Part shown: positions 24,889 through 32,097 of the stretch, one piece after another
Numbering within the stretch: position 1 is the first letter of the stretch
Layout of the letters: every line of letters begins with the position of its first letter
Source: Lachnospiraceae bacterium
GTDB taxonomy: Bacteria > Bacillota > Clostridia > Lachnospirales > Lachnospiraceae
Direction of reading: 5' to 3'
DNA length: 37,200 bases
NCBI GenBank assembly: GCA_900753305.1
Contig: CAADYR010000135.1
Span: 1-37,200 of the forward strand
Program-made: the position numbers and the translations under genes
The notes under the pieces: model-generated
Database searches by the model: none
Seen by the model: only the letters and a program-made list of their open reading frames with translations
Told to the model about the DNA's origin: nothing

Positions 24889-26208
24889 ATGAATAATGTA
24901 CGGAAAAAGACAGAAATTCAGAAAATGATGGAATTTCTTGATAAAAGTTTAACGAATTATCATGCAATTGAACAGATGTCTTTGCAATTAGAAGAAGAAA
25001 AATTCACTAAATTAAGTGAAAAACAGGTATGGCAATTAGCACGGGGGAAAAGTTATTACATGACACGTAATGACTCTTCGTTGATGGCATTTCGTATTCC
25101 TGACTGTGCAGTGGATGAAATAAAAGGATTCCATATTTATGCAGCACATTCAGACTCTCCTGCCTTTAAGGTAAAAGAGCATCCGGAAATGGAAAAAGAG
25201 GGGTGTTATGTCAGCGTAAATACAGAAAAATATGGAGGTATGATCCTGAATACCTGGTTGGACAGACCATTGACTATTGCAGGAAGAGTATGCGTAGAAC
25301 AGGGAGATGAACTGGTGACATATCCTGTTAAACTCAAGGATAATTTATGCATGATCCCTAATCTGGCGATCCATATGAACCGGGATATGAATAACGGAGT
25401 TGCCCTGAATCCACAGATTGATATGCTGCCGTTGATCACAATGACGAATGACAGTGAAGAGAAGAAATTTTCATTAAATGAGATGTTAGCGCAGACATTA
25501 TCGGAACAGACTGGAAAACAGTTTACAAAAGAGGATATATTAGCAGGCGATCTGTTCGTTGTAAACTGCAACAAAGCAGTATTGGCGGGAGCTGAGGATG
25601 AGTTCATCATGACAGGCAGATATGATGATCTGGGATGTGCTTATGGAGGATTATCAGCGTTGCTTCAGTCCAGATCAGAGAATTATATTGATGTTCTGGC
25701 AATTTTTGACAATGAAGAAGTGGGAAGCCTGACAAGACAGGGGGCAGATTCTACATTACTTCCGGATACACTGCATAATATAGCAGATGGACTGGGCGTT
25801 AAGGATGCAGTATTACGGACATGGATCGCGGATAGTTTCCTTTTGAGTGCCGATAATGCACATGCGTGCCATCCTAATCAGTCCGGCAAGGCAGATCCTA
25901 CGAACAGACCATACCTGAACAGAGGAATTGTGTTGAAATTCCATGGAAGTCAGAAGTATGCAACGGATGCTTATTCGGCAGCTTATGTTAAGAAATTATG
26001 TAAAGAAACAGAAGTACCGGTGCAGACATATGCCAATCGTTCTGATATTGCAGGTGGCTCTACCCTGGGAAATCTGGCGATGGCACAAGTGTCCATGCCG
26101 ACAGCAGACATTGGGTTACCGCAGCTTGCAATGCACTCTGCATATGAGACCGCAGGAGTAAAAGATATTGAATATTTGGTAAAAATGACAATAAAATTCT
26201 TCTCATAA
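24889..26208 (+). CDS. M18-family aspartyl-type aminopeptidase
   Basis: This metallopeptidase of about 439 residues removes N-terminal acidic residues from peptides in the cytoplasm. Metal-site motifs are 'HSDSPAFKVK' (His87 and the following Asp), 'YDDLGCAYGG', 'DNEEVGS' with the catalytic Glu pair, 'DNAHACHPN', and 'AMHSAYETAG' with the last His. Length and order match the M18 family (apeB type). Two ATGs lie close: 24877 directly abuts GAAAGG (no spacing), while 24889 is 12 bases from it, so 24889 is preferred. It is downstream of radA on the same strand without a clear terminator between them. Confidence 0.9.
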   Translation: MNNVRKKTEIQKMMEFLDKSLTNYHAIEQMSLQLEEEKFTKLSEKQVWQLARGKSYYMTRNDSSLMAFRIPDCAVDEIKGFHIYAAHSDSPAFKVKEHPEMEKEGCYVSVNTEKYGGMILNTWLDRPLTIAGRVCVEQGDELVTYPVKLKDNLCMIPNLAIHMNRDMNNGVALNPQIDMLPLITMTNDSEEKKFSLNEMLAQTLSEQTGKQFTKEDILAGDLFVVNCNKAVLAGAEDEFIMTGRYDDLGCAYGGLSALLQSRSENYIDVLAIFDNEEVGSLTRQGADSTLLPDTLHNIADGLGVKDAVLRTWIADSFLLSADNAHACHPNQSGKADPTNRPYLNRGIVLKFHGSQKYATDAYSAAYVKKLCKETEVPVQTYANRSDIAGGSTLGNLAMAQVSMPTADIGLPQLAMHSAYETAGVKDIEYLVKMTIKFFS

Positions 26209-26244
26209 CAGGTTTGTACAATATATTTTTGTGCAATTTCACGG

Positions 26245-26272
26245 TTGCTTTTTTATTTTTCAATGATATAAT
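26245..26272 (+). promoter_or_regulatory. Probable promoter of the SleB-like hydrolase gene
   Basis: TTGCTT (26245-26250), 16-base spacer and consensus TATAAT (26267-26272). A transcript would begin near 26280, about 55 bases before the ATG. Confidence 0.55.
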
Positions 26273-26333
26273 AATGACTTGTGTTTCAAAAATGTTACTA
26301 TTTTATTAACAGAGTATGGAGGCAAGCAATAAT

Positions 26334-26975
26334 ATGTTAAAAAAAATTGTGGGTGCCATTGCTACGTTGTCTATCATGGTAGGAACGTTAGGTATGGGAT
26401 ATCCACAGGAAAAAGGAAGGCAACAGGAGGCTGCGTATCTTGTATATTCTGAGGCTGTAACAAGCCGGATGTCAGAGGAAACACTTACTTCGGCACAGGC
26501 AGCAGGAAGAATACAGACGCAGGGGGCAAGAAGCATTACAAAATATGCAGAGAAAGAGGCCCGTATACAGGAGGCGACCATGCCGCTCATTATGAACGAA
26601 GTGGAAGCAACCAAAAGAAAAACATCTCTGACAACAGAGGAATTACTGCTTCTGCAAAAAGTGGTATCAGCAGAAGCAAGGGGAGAAAGCAGCGAAGCAC
26701 AATATACGGTGGCATGTGTGGTGCTTAACCGTATAGAATCTGATATTTTCCCTGATACACTGGAAGAGGTCATTATACAGAATGGTCAGTTCGCATGTGT
26801 AGAGAATGGTGCGGTATACAGAGCTCCGATTACGGATAGCGTTGTAGAGGCAGTAAATATGGCACTTGATAATAATACGTTGAATGAGGATGTTTTATGG
26901 TTCAGAAGTGGACATTACCATGGATTCCATAACAGGGCATTCCAAATTGGAAAAATGTATTTTTCTCAAATGTAA
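26334..26975 (+). CDS. Secreted cell-wall hydrolase, SleB-like (Hydrolase_2)
   Basis: This protein of about 213 residues has an N-terminal signal or anchor segment ('MLKKIVGAIATLSIMVG'), a polar linker, and a C-terminal SleB-type domain starting 'LLLLQKVVSAEARGES' (Glu is the catalytic residue of this lytic transglycosylase-like fold), then 'YTVACVVLNRIES' and a Phe/His-rich end. Such enzymes open spore cortex or vegetative peptidoglycan. The start at 26334 follows GGAGG by 11 bases; the in-frame ATG at 26316 itself carries that ribosome site and is less likely. A terminator closes the gene. Confidence 0.88.
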   Translation: MLKKIVGAIATLSIMVGTLGMGYPQEKGRQQEAAYLVYSEAVTSRMSEETLTSAQAAGRIQTQGARSITKYAEKEARIQEATMPLIMNEVEATKRKTSLTTEELLLLQKVVSAEARGESSEAQYTVACVVLNRIESDIFPDTLEEVIIQNGQFACVENGAVYRAPITDSVVEAVNMALDNNTLNEDVLWFRSGHYHGFHNRAFQIGKMYFSQM

Positions 26976-26981
26976 AAGCAG

Positions 26982-27010
26982 ACAGACAGGTATTTGACCT
27001 GTCTGTTTTT
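26982..27010 (+). terminator. Rho-independent terminator after the SleB-like gene
   Basis: ACAGACAGGT / ACCTGTCTGT form a perfect 10-bp stem with a 5-base loop (ATTTG), followed directly by T-rich sequence to 27010. Confidence 0.9.
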
Positions 27011-27027
27011 GCGTATATATTAACGTA

Positions 27028-27056
27028 TTGACGTAGAGAAGGGATGTTGGTATACT
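27028..27056 (+). promoter_or_regulatory. Strong promoter of the 74-residue protein gene
   Basis: TTGACG (27028-27033), exactly 17 bases, TATACT (27051-27056). The predicted start is near 27063, 50 bases before the ATG. Confidence 0.7.
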
Positions 27057-27112
27057 AATATCGAAATTGATTTAAGGTCGAAATTTTTTATACAATAGGA
27101 AGGCGGGACGTT

Positions 27113-27337
27113 ATGAGTTGTTTTAAGGATGACAGAGCAACTTTAAATAAGCAGGCAGAGAACTTTGAGAATGGATTGCGTGGAAGCGGATTAGATGCTG
27201 TGTTGCAGAACGCATTTCAGCAGGGAATGAATCTGGATGAGATTATGTACGTTCTTAATACATATACAGAGAAAACAGTACGCCGTTATATTGTACAGGA
27301 ACAGTTAAAAAGAGCGGCAAATAAGGAAAAAGTCTGA
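27113..27337 (+). CDS. Small soluble protein of 74 residues, unknown function
   Basis: The sequence is mostly helix-forming and polar, with a single Cys near the start ('MSCFKDDRATL') and a basic end ('LKRAANKEKV'). No signal peptide, membrane segment or known motif was recognised. GGAAGGCGGG lies before the ATG, a well-spaced consensus promoter stands upstream, and a terminator closes the preceding gene, so it is a free-standing gene. Downstream is only a weak AU-rich hairpin (27340-27359) and then the tRNA-Trp promoter. Confidence 0.8.
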   Translation: MSCFKDDRATLNKQAENFENGLRGSGLDAVLQNAFQQGMNLDEIMYVLNTYTEKTVRRYIVQEQLKRAANKEKV

Positions 27338-27361
27338 AAATAATTTTTTGTAAAATTATAC

Positions 27362-27391
27362 TTGCATTTTTGCGAGAACCTATGCTATAAT
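27362..27391 (+). promoter_or_regulatory. Probable promoter of tRNA-Trp
   Basis: TTGCAT (27362-27367), 18-base spacer, TATAAT (27386-27391), about 45 bases before the mature tRNA 5' end. Confidence 0.6.
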
Positions 27392-27435
27392 AACATTCGT
27401 CGGTGAGAAAGAGTTACATAATTCCAATCAAACAT

Positions 27436-27506
27436 AGGGGTATAGTTCAGCGGTAGAACAGCGGTCTCCAAAACCGTCAACGTGAGTTCGATTCTTACTA
27501 CCCCTG
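27436..27506 (+). tRNA. tRNA-Trp (anticodon CCA)
   Basis: The 71-base cloverleaf has acceptor strands AGGGGTA / TACCCCT, D stem GTTC / GAAC, anticodon stem GCGGT / ACCGT with loop CTCCAAA (CCA at 27468-27470), T arm GTGAG-TTCGATT-CTTAC, and discriminator G. The 3' CCA is not encoded. All stems pair fully. A 13-bp terminator hairpin follows. Confidence 0.97.
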
Positions 27507-27517
27507 TTAATCTAAAG

Positions 27518-27559
27518 AAATCATATTTTAAGGTAGAATCCGTAAAATATGATTTTTTT
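27518..27559 (+). terminator. Terminator after tRNA-Trp
   Basis: A perfect 13-bp stem (27518-27530 with 27543-27555), 12-base loop, then a T-run to 27559. Confidence 0.9.
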
Positions 27560-27642
27560 ATTTATAAAGTAAAGGATACGTGAGAAAATCTGGAGATATA
27601 ATAGTAGTAAGAGAATACAATAATAAACTGAAAACTATTCAT

Positions 27643-27660
27643 ATTAATTGACATTAATTG
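27643..27660 (+). repeat. Tandem ATTAATTG repeat at the XRE gene promoter (candidate operator)
   Basis: ATTAATTG at 27643-27650 and again at 27653-27660, a 10-base period (one helical turn), overlapping the -35 hexamer. It is a plausible autoregulatory site for the XRE-type protein that follows. Confidence 0.45.
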
Positions 27661-27677
27661 CGCCCATGACGTATAAT
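27648..27677 (+). promoter_or_regulatory. Promoter of the XRE / CheC / YihY genes
   Basis: A perfect TTGACA (27648-27653), 18-base spacer and perfect TATAAT (27672-27677). It would start near 27684, about 50 bases before the XRE ATG. Confidence 0.75.
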
Positions 27678-27736
27678 ATTATTATACTATGCTGTTGTTT
27701 GTACATAACGGTAAAATTAAAGGGGGCATATACATC

Positions 27737-28237
27737 ATGCCGGGATTTGACAGAGATGAGTTCTGGGAAAAGATTCTATCCATGTATCAGACTGCGCGTG
27801 AAAACAATTATCTGATCAAACTGAGTGAGGAGCAGACAAAGGAATTAAGGGCTCTTTATATAGAACATTACATTCCTATGGAGAAACTCAGCCATTATGA
27901 TGATGAGAAATTGATGAAGAAAATGATGACCAGTATTGTATCAATTTATAAGTTGGATAAGGATATTGCCAGCAACTTTGGAGAAGTAGTAGAGTTGGTC
28001 AATTCTGTAGATTATGATGGAAAGTGTCTGTATCTGCATTATGCGAGGATATCACCGGTCAAAATGAGACGATTTGAATTGGGCAAATCCCAAAAGCAGG
28101 TAGCAGAAAAAATGGGGTATAGCACATCTACGGTCAAAAATTGCGAAGAAGTTTTCTGTGATCTTAGCAGACAGCCACAGGAGCTTGTTGAGAAACTGGC
28201 AAATGCATTAGAGTGTGATGTACAGGACCTGATGTAA
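27737..28237 (+). CDS. XRE-family HTH protein with N-terminal helical domain
   Basis: This protein of 166 residues has an uncharacterised, largely helical N-terminal part (about 1-105) and a C-terminal helix-turn-helix of the XRE type: 'RFELGKSQKQVAEKMGYS', then 'STVKNCEEV', ending 'LANALECDVQDLM' (about 110-166). The DNA-binding domain at the C-terminus is less usual than at the N-terminus. ATG 27737 follows AAAGGGGG by about 10 bases; an upstream in-frame ATG at 27689 lacks a ribosome site. It heads an apparent operon with a CheC-like gene 30 bases downstream. Confidence 0.82.
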   Translation: MPGFDRDEFWEKILSMYQTARENNYLIKLSEEQTKELRALYIEHYIPMEKLSHYDDEKLMKKMMTSIVSIYKLDKDIASNFGEVVELVNSVDYDGKCLYLHYARISPVKMRRFELGKSQKQVAEKMGYSTSTVKNCEEVFCDLSRQPQELVEKLANALECDVQDLM

Positions 28238-28267
28238 TACAAATGGATGAAAGGTATGGTGATTTAA

Positions 28268-28894
28268 ATGGATAAAAATACATTTACACCAATTGAGATT
28301 GATGCGATTGGTGAAATTTCTAATATATGTCTTGGTAACTCTGCGTCTACACTTAATATGCTTGTACGTGAAGTAATTGATATTACACCACCCAGAGTAG
28401 AAATTATAGAAAAAAGTGAATATATAAAGGAAGTATCTTCCAAAAAGGTGTTTGTTAAGGTAAACTATATTGAAGGACTGAAGGGATGCAGCATTTTGAT
28501 GCTGGAAGAACAGGACGCAAGAGCCATAGCAGATTTGATGATGGGTGGAGATGGAAACGGACCATATGCACAAATGGAGTTGGGAGAGTTGCATATGAGT
28601 GCTGTATCTGAAGCTATGAATCAGATGATGGGAGCATCAGCGACCTCCCTTAGCATTATGCTGGAACGTAAGACGGATATTTCTACGCCTGAAGCACAGT
28701 ATATGGATGGTGGACAATATATAGGGTATACTTTCCCTGATGATGATAAATTTATTAAAGTTGGATTCCGTATGCAAATCGGAAAATCCATCAGCAGTCC
28801 TATTGTTCAGTTATATCCGTATATGCTGGCGAAGGCGATCAGTGATCTTTTCCTGATCAAAAAGGCAAAGGAAAAGGCTGAAAAGGGAGAATAA
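28268..28894 (+). CDS. CheC-like protein (CheY-P phosphatase family)
   Basis: This protein of 208 residues has two copies of the CheC/FliY active-site pattern (D/S-xxx-E-xx-N): 'DAIGEISNICLGN' with Glu16 and Asn19, and 'SAVSEAMNQMMG' with Glu115 and Asn118. In chemotaxis these residues stimulate loss of phosphate from CheY-P; FliY adds a C-terminal FliN domain, absent here. The gene could encode a CheC or serve another response regulator, since no che, fli or receptor gene lies in this window. It is the second gene after the XRE regulator, 28 bases before the YihY gene. Confidence 0.85.
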   Translation: MDKNTFTPIEIDAIGEISNICLGNSASTLNMLVREVIDITPPRVEIIEKSEYIKEVSSKKVFVKVNYIEGLKGCSILMLEEQDARAIADLMMGGDGNGPYAQMELGELHMSAVSEAMNQMMGASATSLSIMLERKTDISTPEAQYMDGGQYIGYTFPDDDKFIKVGFRMQIGKSISSPIVQLYPYMLAKAISDLFLIKKAKEKAEKGE

Positions 28895-28921
28895 AATAAC
28901 TACAGGAATTGGCAGGAGATT

Positions 28922-29839
28922 ATGAGGACAGGAAGGAAAAAAGTCAGCATAAGAGAATTAATTGAGATCATAAGGAGTTTTACCAAAAAGATCAAATATG
29001 ATCATGTATCCTCTTTTGCAGGACATGCGGCATTATTTCTGCTTATGTCACTCTTTCCGATGATCATGTATTTTATTTCTGTATTCCAGTATATTTCGCT
29101 GGATGCCAGTGTGATATTTAATTATATCAGACAGATGTTACCGGACAGTTTGTTGCCGATGATGAATCAGATTACAGAGGAAGCATATAGTGGCACAACT
29201 ACAGCAATACAGTCTTTTTCCATGCTGGTAATGCTTTTTTGTGCATCGAAAGGTGTATATGCAGTAATTATTGGTATTAATGCTGTTTATGGAATCAGAG
29301 AGACAAGGAATTTTGTCATTTTATATGCTATCGCTATTTTTTATGTACTGATTTTCTTTGGAATTATTGGATTGATGATGGTGTTGATCGTATTCGGTAA
29401 TAAGTTGTACCATATGCTTATGCATTTTGTACCGGCGTTGGAAGCATTCCAGTCGATGTTCGCAATTGGTAAATATGTCGGGATGTTGATCATCGTGCTT
29501 TTATTTTTCCTTTTACTGTATATGAATGTGCCAAACCGCAAATCAAAATGCAGATATGAGCTGGCAGGGGCATTTTTTGCTACGGTTGTATGGTTGATCT
29601 ATTCGTGGGCATTTTCCTATTATATTGATAACTATGCTCATTATTCAGTCACTTATGGCAGCCTGGCAACAATTGTTATTTTCATGTTGTGGTTATATGG
29701 GACAATGAATATTGTTTTTATTGGGGCGGAAATCAATGTTGTATTGCGCAAATTTGCAGAGTATGGTTATAACTATAAAAGAGCATACACATATTTTATG
29801 GATGAGTATGAAGGGGATAAATTAAATAATGGTAATTAA
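28922..29839 (+). CDS. YihY/BrkB-family membrane protein
   Basis: This polytopic protein of 305 residues has about six transmembrane helices. Conserved family pieces are 'FAGHAALFLLMSLFPMIMYF' near the first helix, 'SKGVYAVIIGINAVYG', and 'YGSLATIVIFMLWLYGTMNIVFIGAEIN' (the G-L-x-x-I-x-x-x-x-W region and the final GAE). The molecular role of the family is not settled; an old claim that it is ribonuclease BN is known to be wrong. It follows the CheC-like gene by 27 bases and is followed after 15 bases by a small CxxC protein gene. Confidence 0.9.
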   Translation: MRTGRKKVSIRELIEIIRSFTKKIKYDHVSSFAGHAALFLLMSLFPMIMYFISVFQYISLDASVIFNYIRQMLPDSLLPMMNQITEEAYSGTTTAIQSFSMLVMLFCASKGVYAVIIGINAVYGIRETRNFVILYAIAIFYVLIFFGIIGLMMVLIVFGNKLYHMLMHFVPALEAFQSMFAIGKYVGMLIIVLLFFLLLYMNVPNRKSKCRYELAGAFFATVVWLIYSWAFSYYIDNYAHYSVTYGSLATIVIFMLWLYGTMNIVFIGAEINVVLRKFAEYGYNYKRAYTYFMDEYEGDKLNNGN

Positions 29840-29854
29840 AGGGGATGTGTATTT

Positions 29855-30052
29855 ATGATGTGTGTATTTTGTGGGAACAGGACAAAATGTTGGAATCAGC
29901 TTTCAGATGAGCAGTTGGAACATGAATGGGTAAAATGCGGGTATGACGATTATGTTCTTGACGAGGCAATAGAATTGGAGGATCTCCTGGGAGAATCCAT
30001 GCGTCGTGAAGAAGAGAAAAAGGACATGGAATCAGGCAGAAATGTAGGATAA
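29855..30052 (+). CDS. Small CxxC protein of 65 residues, unknown function
   Basis: The protein begins 'MMCVFCGNRTKCWNQL', giving Cys-x-x-Cys and a third Cys at residue 12, then another Cys later ('VKCGYDDY'). The arrangement could bind a metal, for example zinc, but this is not established. The remainder is acidic and helical. GGGGA stands 9 bases before the ATG at 29855 (a second ATG follows directly). It lies 15 bases after the YihY gene and ends close to the convergent end of a minus-strand gene, so it is probably the last member of the XRE-CheC-YihY operon. No family was recognised. Confidence 0.7.
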   Translation: MMCVFCGNRTKCWNQLSDEQLEHEWVKCGYDDYVLDEAIELEDLLGESMRREEEKKDMESGRNVG

Positions 30053-30066
30053 ATAATGATTGAATA

Positions 30067-30471
30067 TTATTGGATCACAATAACGTATGAGGACGAGATA
30101 TATGCATCTTGATCCTCATATTTTAATTTGGTCCAACCGTTGTCCTGAATTTCAATAATGTCGAATTCGTATCCTGCCTCTACTGTGGCAAGCACTTTGG
30201 CATCGGCGTTGGCAGCATCACGAATGTTAACTTTAGTGGATGTTTTGCCACGTAGTGCAGTAACTGTTTCTGTGGTGGAGGAAACAGTGGCAGATTCTTC
30301 TATATCTGTAGTAGATGCATCAAGAGCAGCCTCTTCTATTACAGTAGTTTCTGGTTCGGAAATATTAATATATCGAGGTCTTCTGACAATTTCTGCACTT
30401 AGGATGCATATTGCCAGAACTAAAAAGGCTATTACGCCAAGTAAGATTTTATTAATTGTCTTTTTTTTCAT
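30067..30471 (-). CDS. Membrane-anchored SH3b-domain protein
   Basis: This minus-strand protein of 134 residues has a basic N-terminus and one hydrophobic helix ('ILLGVIAFLVLAICILSAEI'), a T/E/S-rich linker (about 38-75), and a single bacterial SH3 domain ('TKVNIRDAANADAKVLATV' to 'AYISSSYV', about 78-131). The topology suggests a membrane anchor with the SH3 domain outside, where it could bind cell-wall peptide. AGGGGA precedes the ATG on the minus strand. It is divergent from the diguanylate cyclase gene and convergent with the CxxC protein gene. Confidence 0.88.
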   Translation of the reverse strand: MKKKTINKILLGVIAFLVLAICILSAEIVRRPRYINISEPETTVIEEAALDASTTDIEESATVSSTTETVTALRGKTSTKVNIRDAANADAKVLATVEAGYEFDIIEIQDNGWTKLKYEDQDAYISSSYVIVIQ

Positions 30472-30522
30472 GAAATCCCCTGATTAACGTATCAAACATT
30501 TAGCTGAACATACTATAGCAGT

Positions 30523-30551
30523 ATTATACTGAATCTTATGTTAAGAAGCAA
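30523..30551 (-). promoter_or_regulatory. Promoter of the minus-strand SH3b gene
   Basis: On the minus strand: -35 TTGCTT (30546-30551), 17-base spacer, -10 TATAAT (30523-30528). The predicted start near 30516 gives a leader of about 45 bases. Confidence 0.65.
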
Positions 30552-30631
30552 GAAATTGTATAGAACCAACAAAAATGTAATATTTTTTTAATATTATTGC
30601 AATAAAAATACATATGGAGTATTATAAATAC

Positions 30632-30660
30632 TTGAATAAGCTACAAAAATATGGTACGAT
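30632..30660 (+). promoter_or_regulatory. Promoter of the diguanylate cyclase gene
   Basis: TTGAAT (30632-30637), 17-base spacer, TACGAT (30655-30660), with a start near 30667, about 46 bases before the GTG codon. Confidence 0.5.
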
Positions 30661-30712
30661 ATGGGGCAAAGGTACTATATATTGAGAGAGAAAGTGAGCA
30701 AGGGGGATTTTC

Positions 30713-31822
30713 GTGATTACAAAAAAAAGTGAAAAACGAAGAAAAACGGTGGAAAATGTAGCAGATTATGTGAATCATGAGAAGCGTGCAGAAAGTGCAA
30801 ACCATATTACAATGCGCTTTAGTCTGATTTTTTATTTTGTATTACTTGGAGAGATTTTTCAACAGTATATTTTTATGGATAGTACAGTCTGGGAATATAT
30901 TTTTTTCTGGAGTGTAGCTGCAGTAATATTGCTGCAGGTTTTTACATTCTTTATATGGCGTAATTCATCTAATTACGGCAGGGCAACGGTTGCCTTATTT
31001 TCTGTGGTATTTACATATGCAAATCTGATTTCACACGGTGACAATATGGTGTTGCTCCTGCCAATTCCAATTGTGGCATTATGCATGATATATATGAGCA
31101 AAAAGATGTTAAAAGCAGTTTATGCCATGTGGGGAGTCAACTGTGCTATCAGATATGCTCAGATGGTACATACCGGTGATGTGATAGAGCGGTATAAAGG
31201 TTTTGCGTGGATCATTATGATATGTATGGTCTATGCAGTAGCTGTTTATATGGTGAATGAGTCAGTCAGTTATCATTACCGGGAGGTATGTCATGACCTG
31301 CATCATGAAAATAAACTGCATACCAAGTTGTATCAACAGTCAACTGTAGATACGACTACAGGTCTTTTGAATCGAAATTCCTATAATGCATATATTTCAG
31401 AATATGTTGAGGGAACCTTTGAATGTATCAGTTGCATTTATATTGATGTGAATGGATTACATGAGTATAACAATACATATGGACATCAGGCCGGAGATAA
31501 GATGCTGAAGATGGTAGCCGCTGAGTTGAAAAAATGCTTTGAAAAGCATACGCAGTATCGAATTGGTGGCGACGAGTTTGTTATTATCAGTGAGAATACA
31601 GATTTTAAAGATATATTGGCTGATCTGAAGAATTTCAGAATACAGATGAAGAAACATAATATTCATATTGCTTCAGGTATGGAATGGAGAGATGATGATA
31701 TGGATCTTGCTGATATGATCAAGAAAGCAGATGCAAAAATGTATCAGGATAAAGAAAGATTCTATAAAACCTTTCCTAATGGCAGAGAAAGTGCAACATT
31801 ATATCAAAGGGCTGTAGAGTAA
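30713..31822 (+). CDS. Membrane-bound diguanylate cyclase (GGDEF domain)
   Basis: This protein of 369 residues has an N-terminal cytoplasmic segment, about six transmembrane helices (about 35-195), a helical connector, and a C-terminal GGDEF domain. The signature 'RIGGDEF' (GGDEF at 285-289) is intact, and 'TGLLNRNSYN' and 'YIDVNGLHEYN' are present, so cyclic di-GMP synthesis is expected. An inhibitory RxxD site upstream of GGDEF is not seen ('EKHTQY' stands there), so product inhibition may be absent. The start is GTG at 30713 after AGGGGGA. The ligand sensed by the membrane part is unknown. Confidence 0.92.
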   Translation: MITKKSEKRRKTVENVADYVNHEKRAESANHITMRFSLIFYFVLLGEIFQQYIFMDSTVWEYIFFWSVAAVILLQVFTFFIWRNSSNYGRATVALFSVVFTYANLISHGDNMVLLLPIPIVALCMIYMSKKMLKAVYAMWGVNCAIRYAQMVHTGDVIERYKGFAWIIMICMVYAVAVYMVNESVSYHYREVCHDLHHENKLHTKLYQQSTVDTTTGLLNRNSYNAYISEYVEGTFECISCIYIDVNGLHEYNNTYGHQAGDKMLKMVAAELKKCFEKHTQYRIGGDEFVIISENTDFKDILADLKNFRIQMKKHNIHIASGMEWRDDDMDLADMIKKADAKMYQDKERFYKTFPNGRESATLYQRAVE

Positions 31823-31921
31823 AAATATCAATGTTAAGTTTAAGTAAAAAAGTGATTGACAATATACTGATACCTATGGTAATATAATTGTCGGTGACAG
31901 CGGTTGTACCGTAGGTAACTA

Positions 31922-31994
31922 GCTGGCGTGGCACAGTCGGTAGCGCGCAACATTGGTAGTGTTGAGGTCACGGGTTCGATTCCCGTCGCTAGCT
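31922..31994 (+). tRNA. tRNA-Thr (anticodon GGT)
   Basis: The 73-base cloverleaf has acceptor GCTGGCG / CGCTAGC (one G-T pair), anticodon stem CAACA / TGTTG with loop TTGGTAG (GGT at 31955-31957), T arm ACGGG-TTCGATT-CCCGT and discriminator T. The D stem GCAC / GCGC contains an A-C mismatch (31933 with 31944). No CCA is encoded. TTGACA at 31856 and TATAAT at 31883 are present upstream but 21 bases apart, wider than ideal. Confidence 0.93.
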
Positions 31995-32002
31995 TTTGAG
32001 AG

Positions 32003-32027
32003 ACTCTGATTTGATCAGAGTTTTTTT
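32003..32027 (+). terminator. Terminator after tRNA-Thr
   Basis: ACTCTGAT / ATCAGAGT form a perfect 8-bp stem with loop TTG, followed by a run of T to 32027. Confidence 0.88.
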
Positions 32028-32052
32028 ATTGCTTAAAATTTCTGACATAAAT

Positions 32053-32092
32053 GCAATGAAAAAAGAGACATTCAAGTCTCCTTTTTCATTGC
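32053..32092. terminator. Bidirectional terminator between tRNA-Thr and the class A PBP gene
   Basis: GAGAC / GTCTC (loop ATTCAA) is flanked by an A-run on the left and a T-run on the right, and the outer arms GCAATG / CATTGC extend pairing to about 16 bp. It gives a stem followed by T on either strand, so it can end both the tRNA-side and the minus-strand PBP transcripts. Confidence 0.8.
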
Positions 32093-32097
32093 TTATT

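Noticed and set aside
30158..30487. A 109-codon plus-strand frame opposite the SH3b gene
   Set aside because: The minus-strand frame has a clear signal/anchor, SH3 domain, promoter and ribosome site; the plus-strand frame has none.
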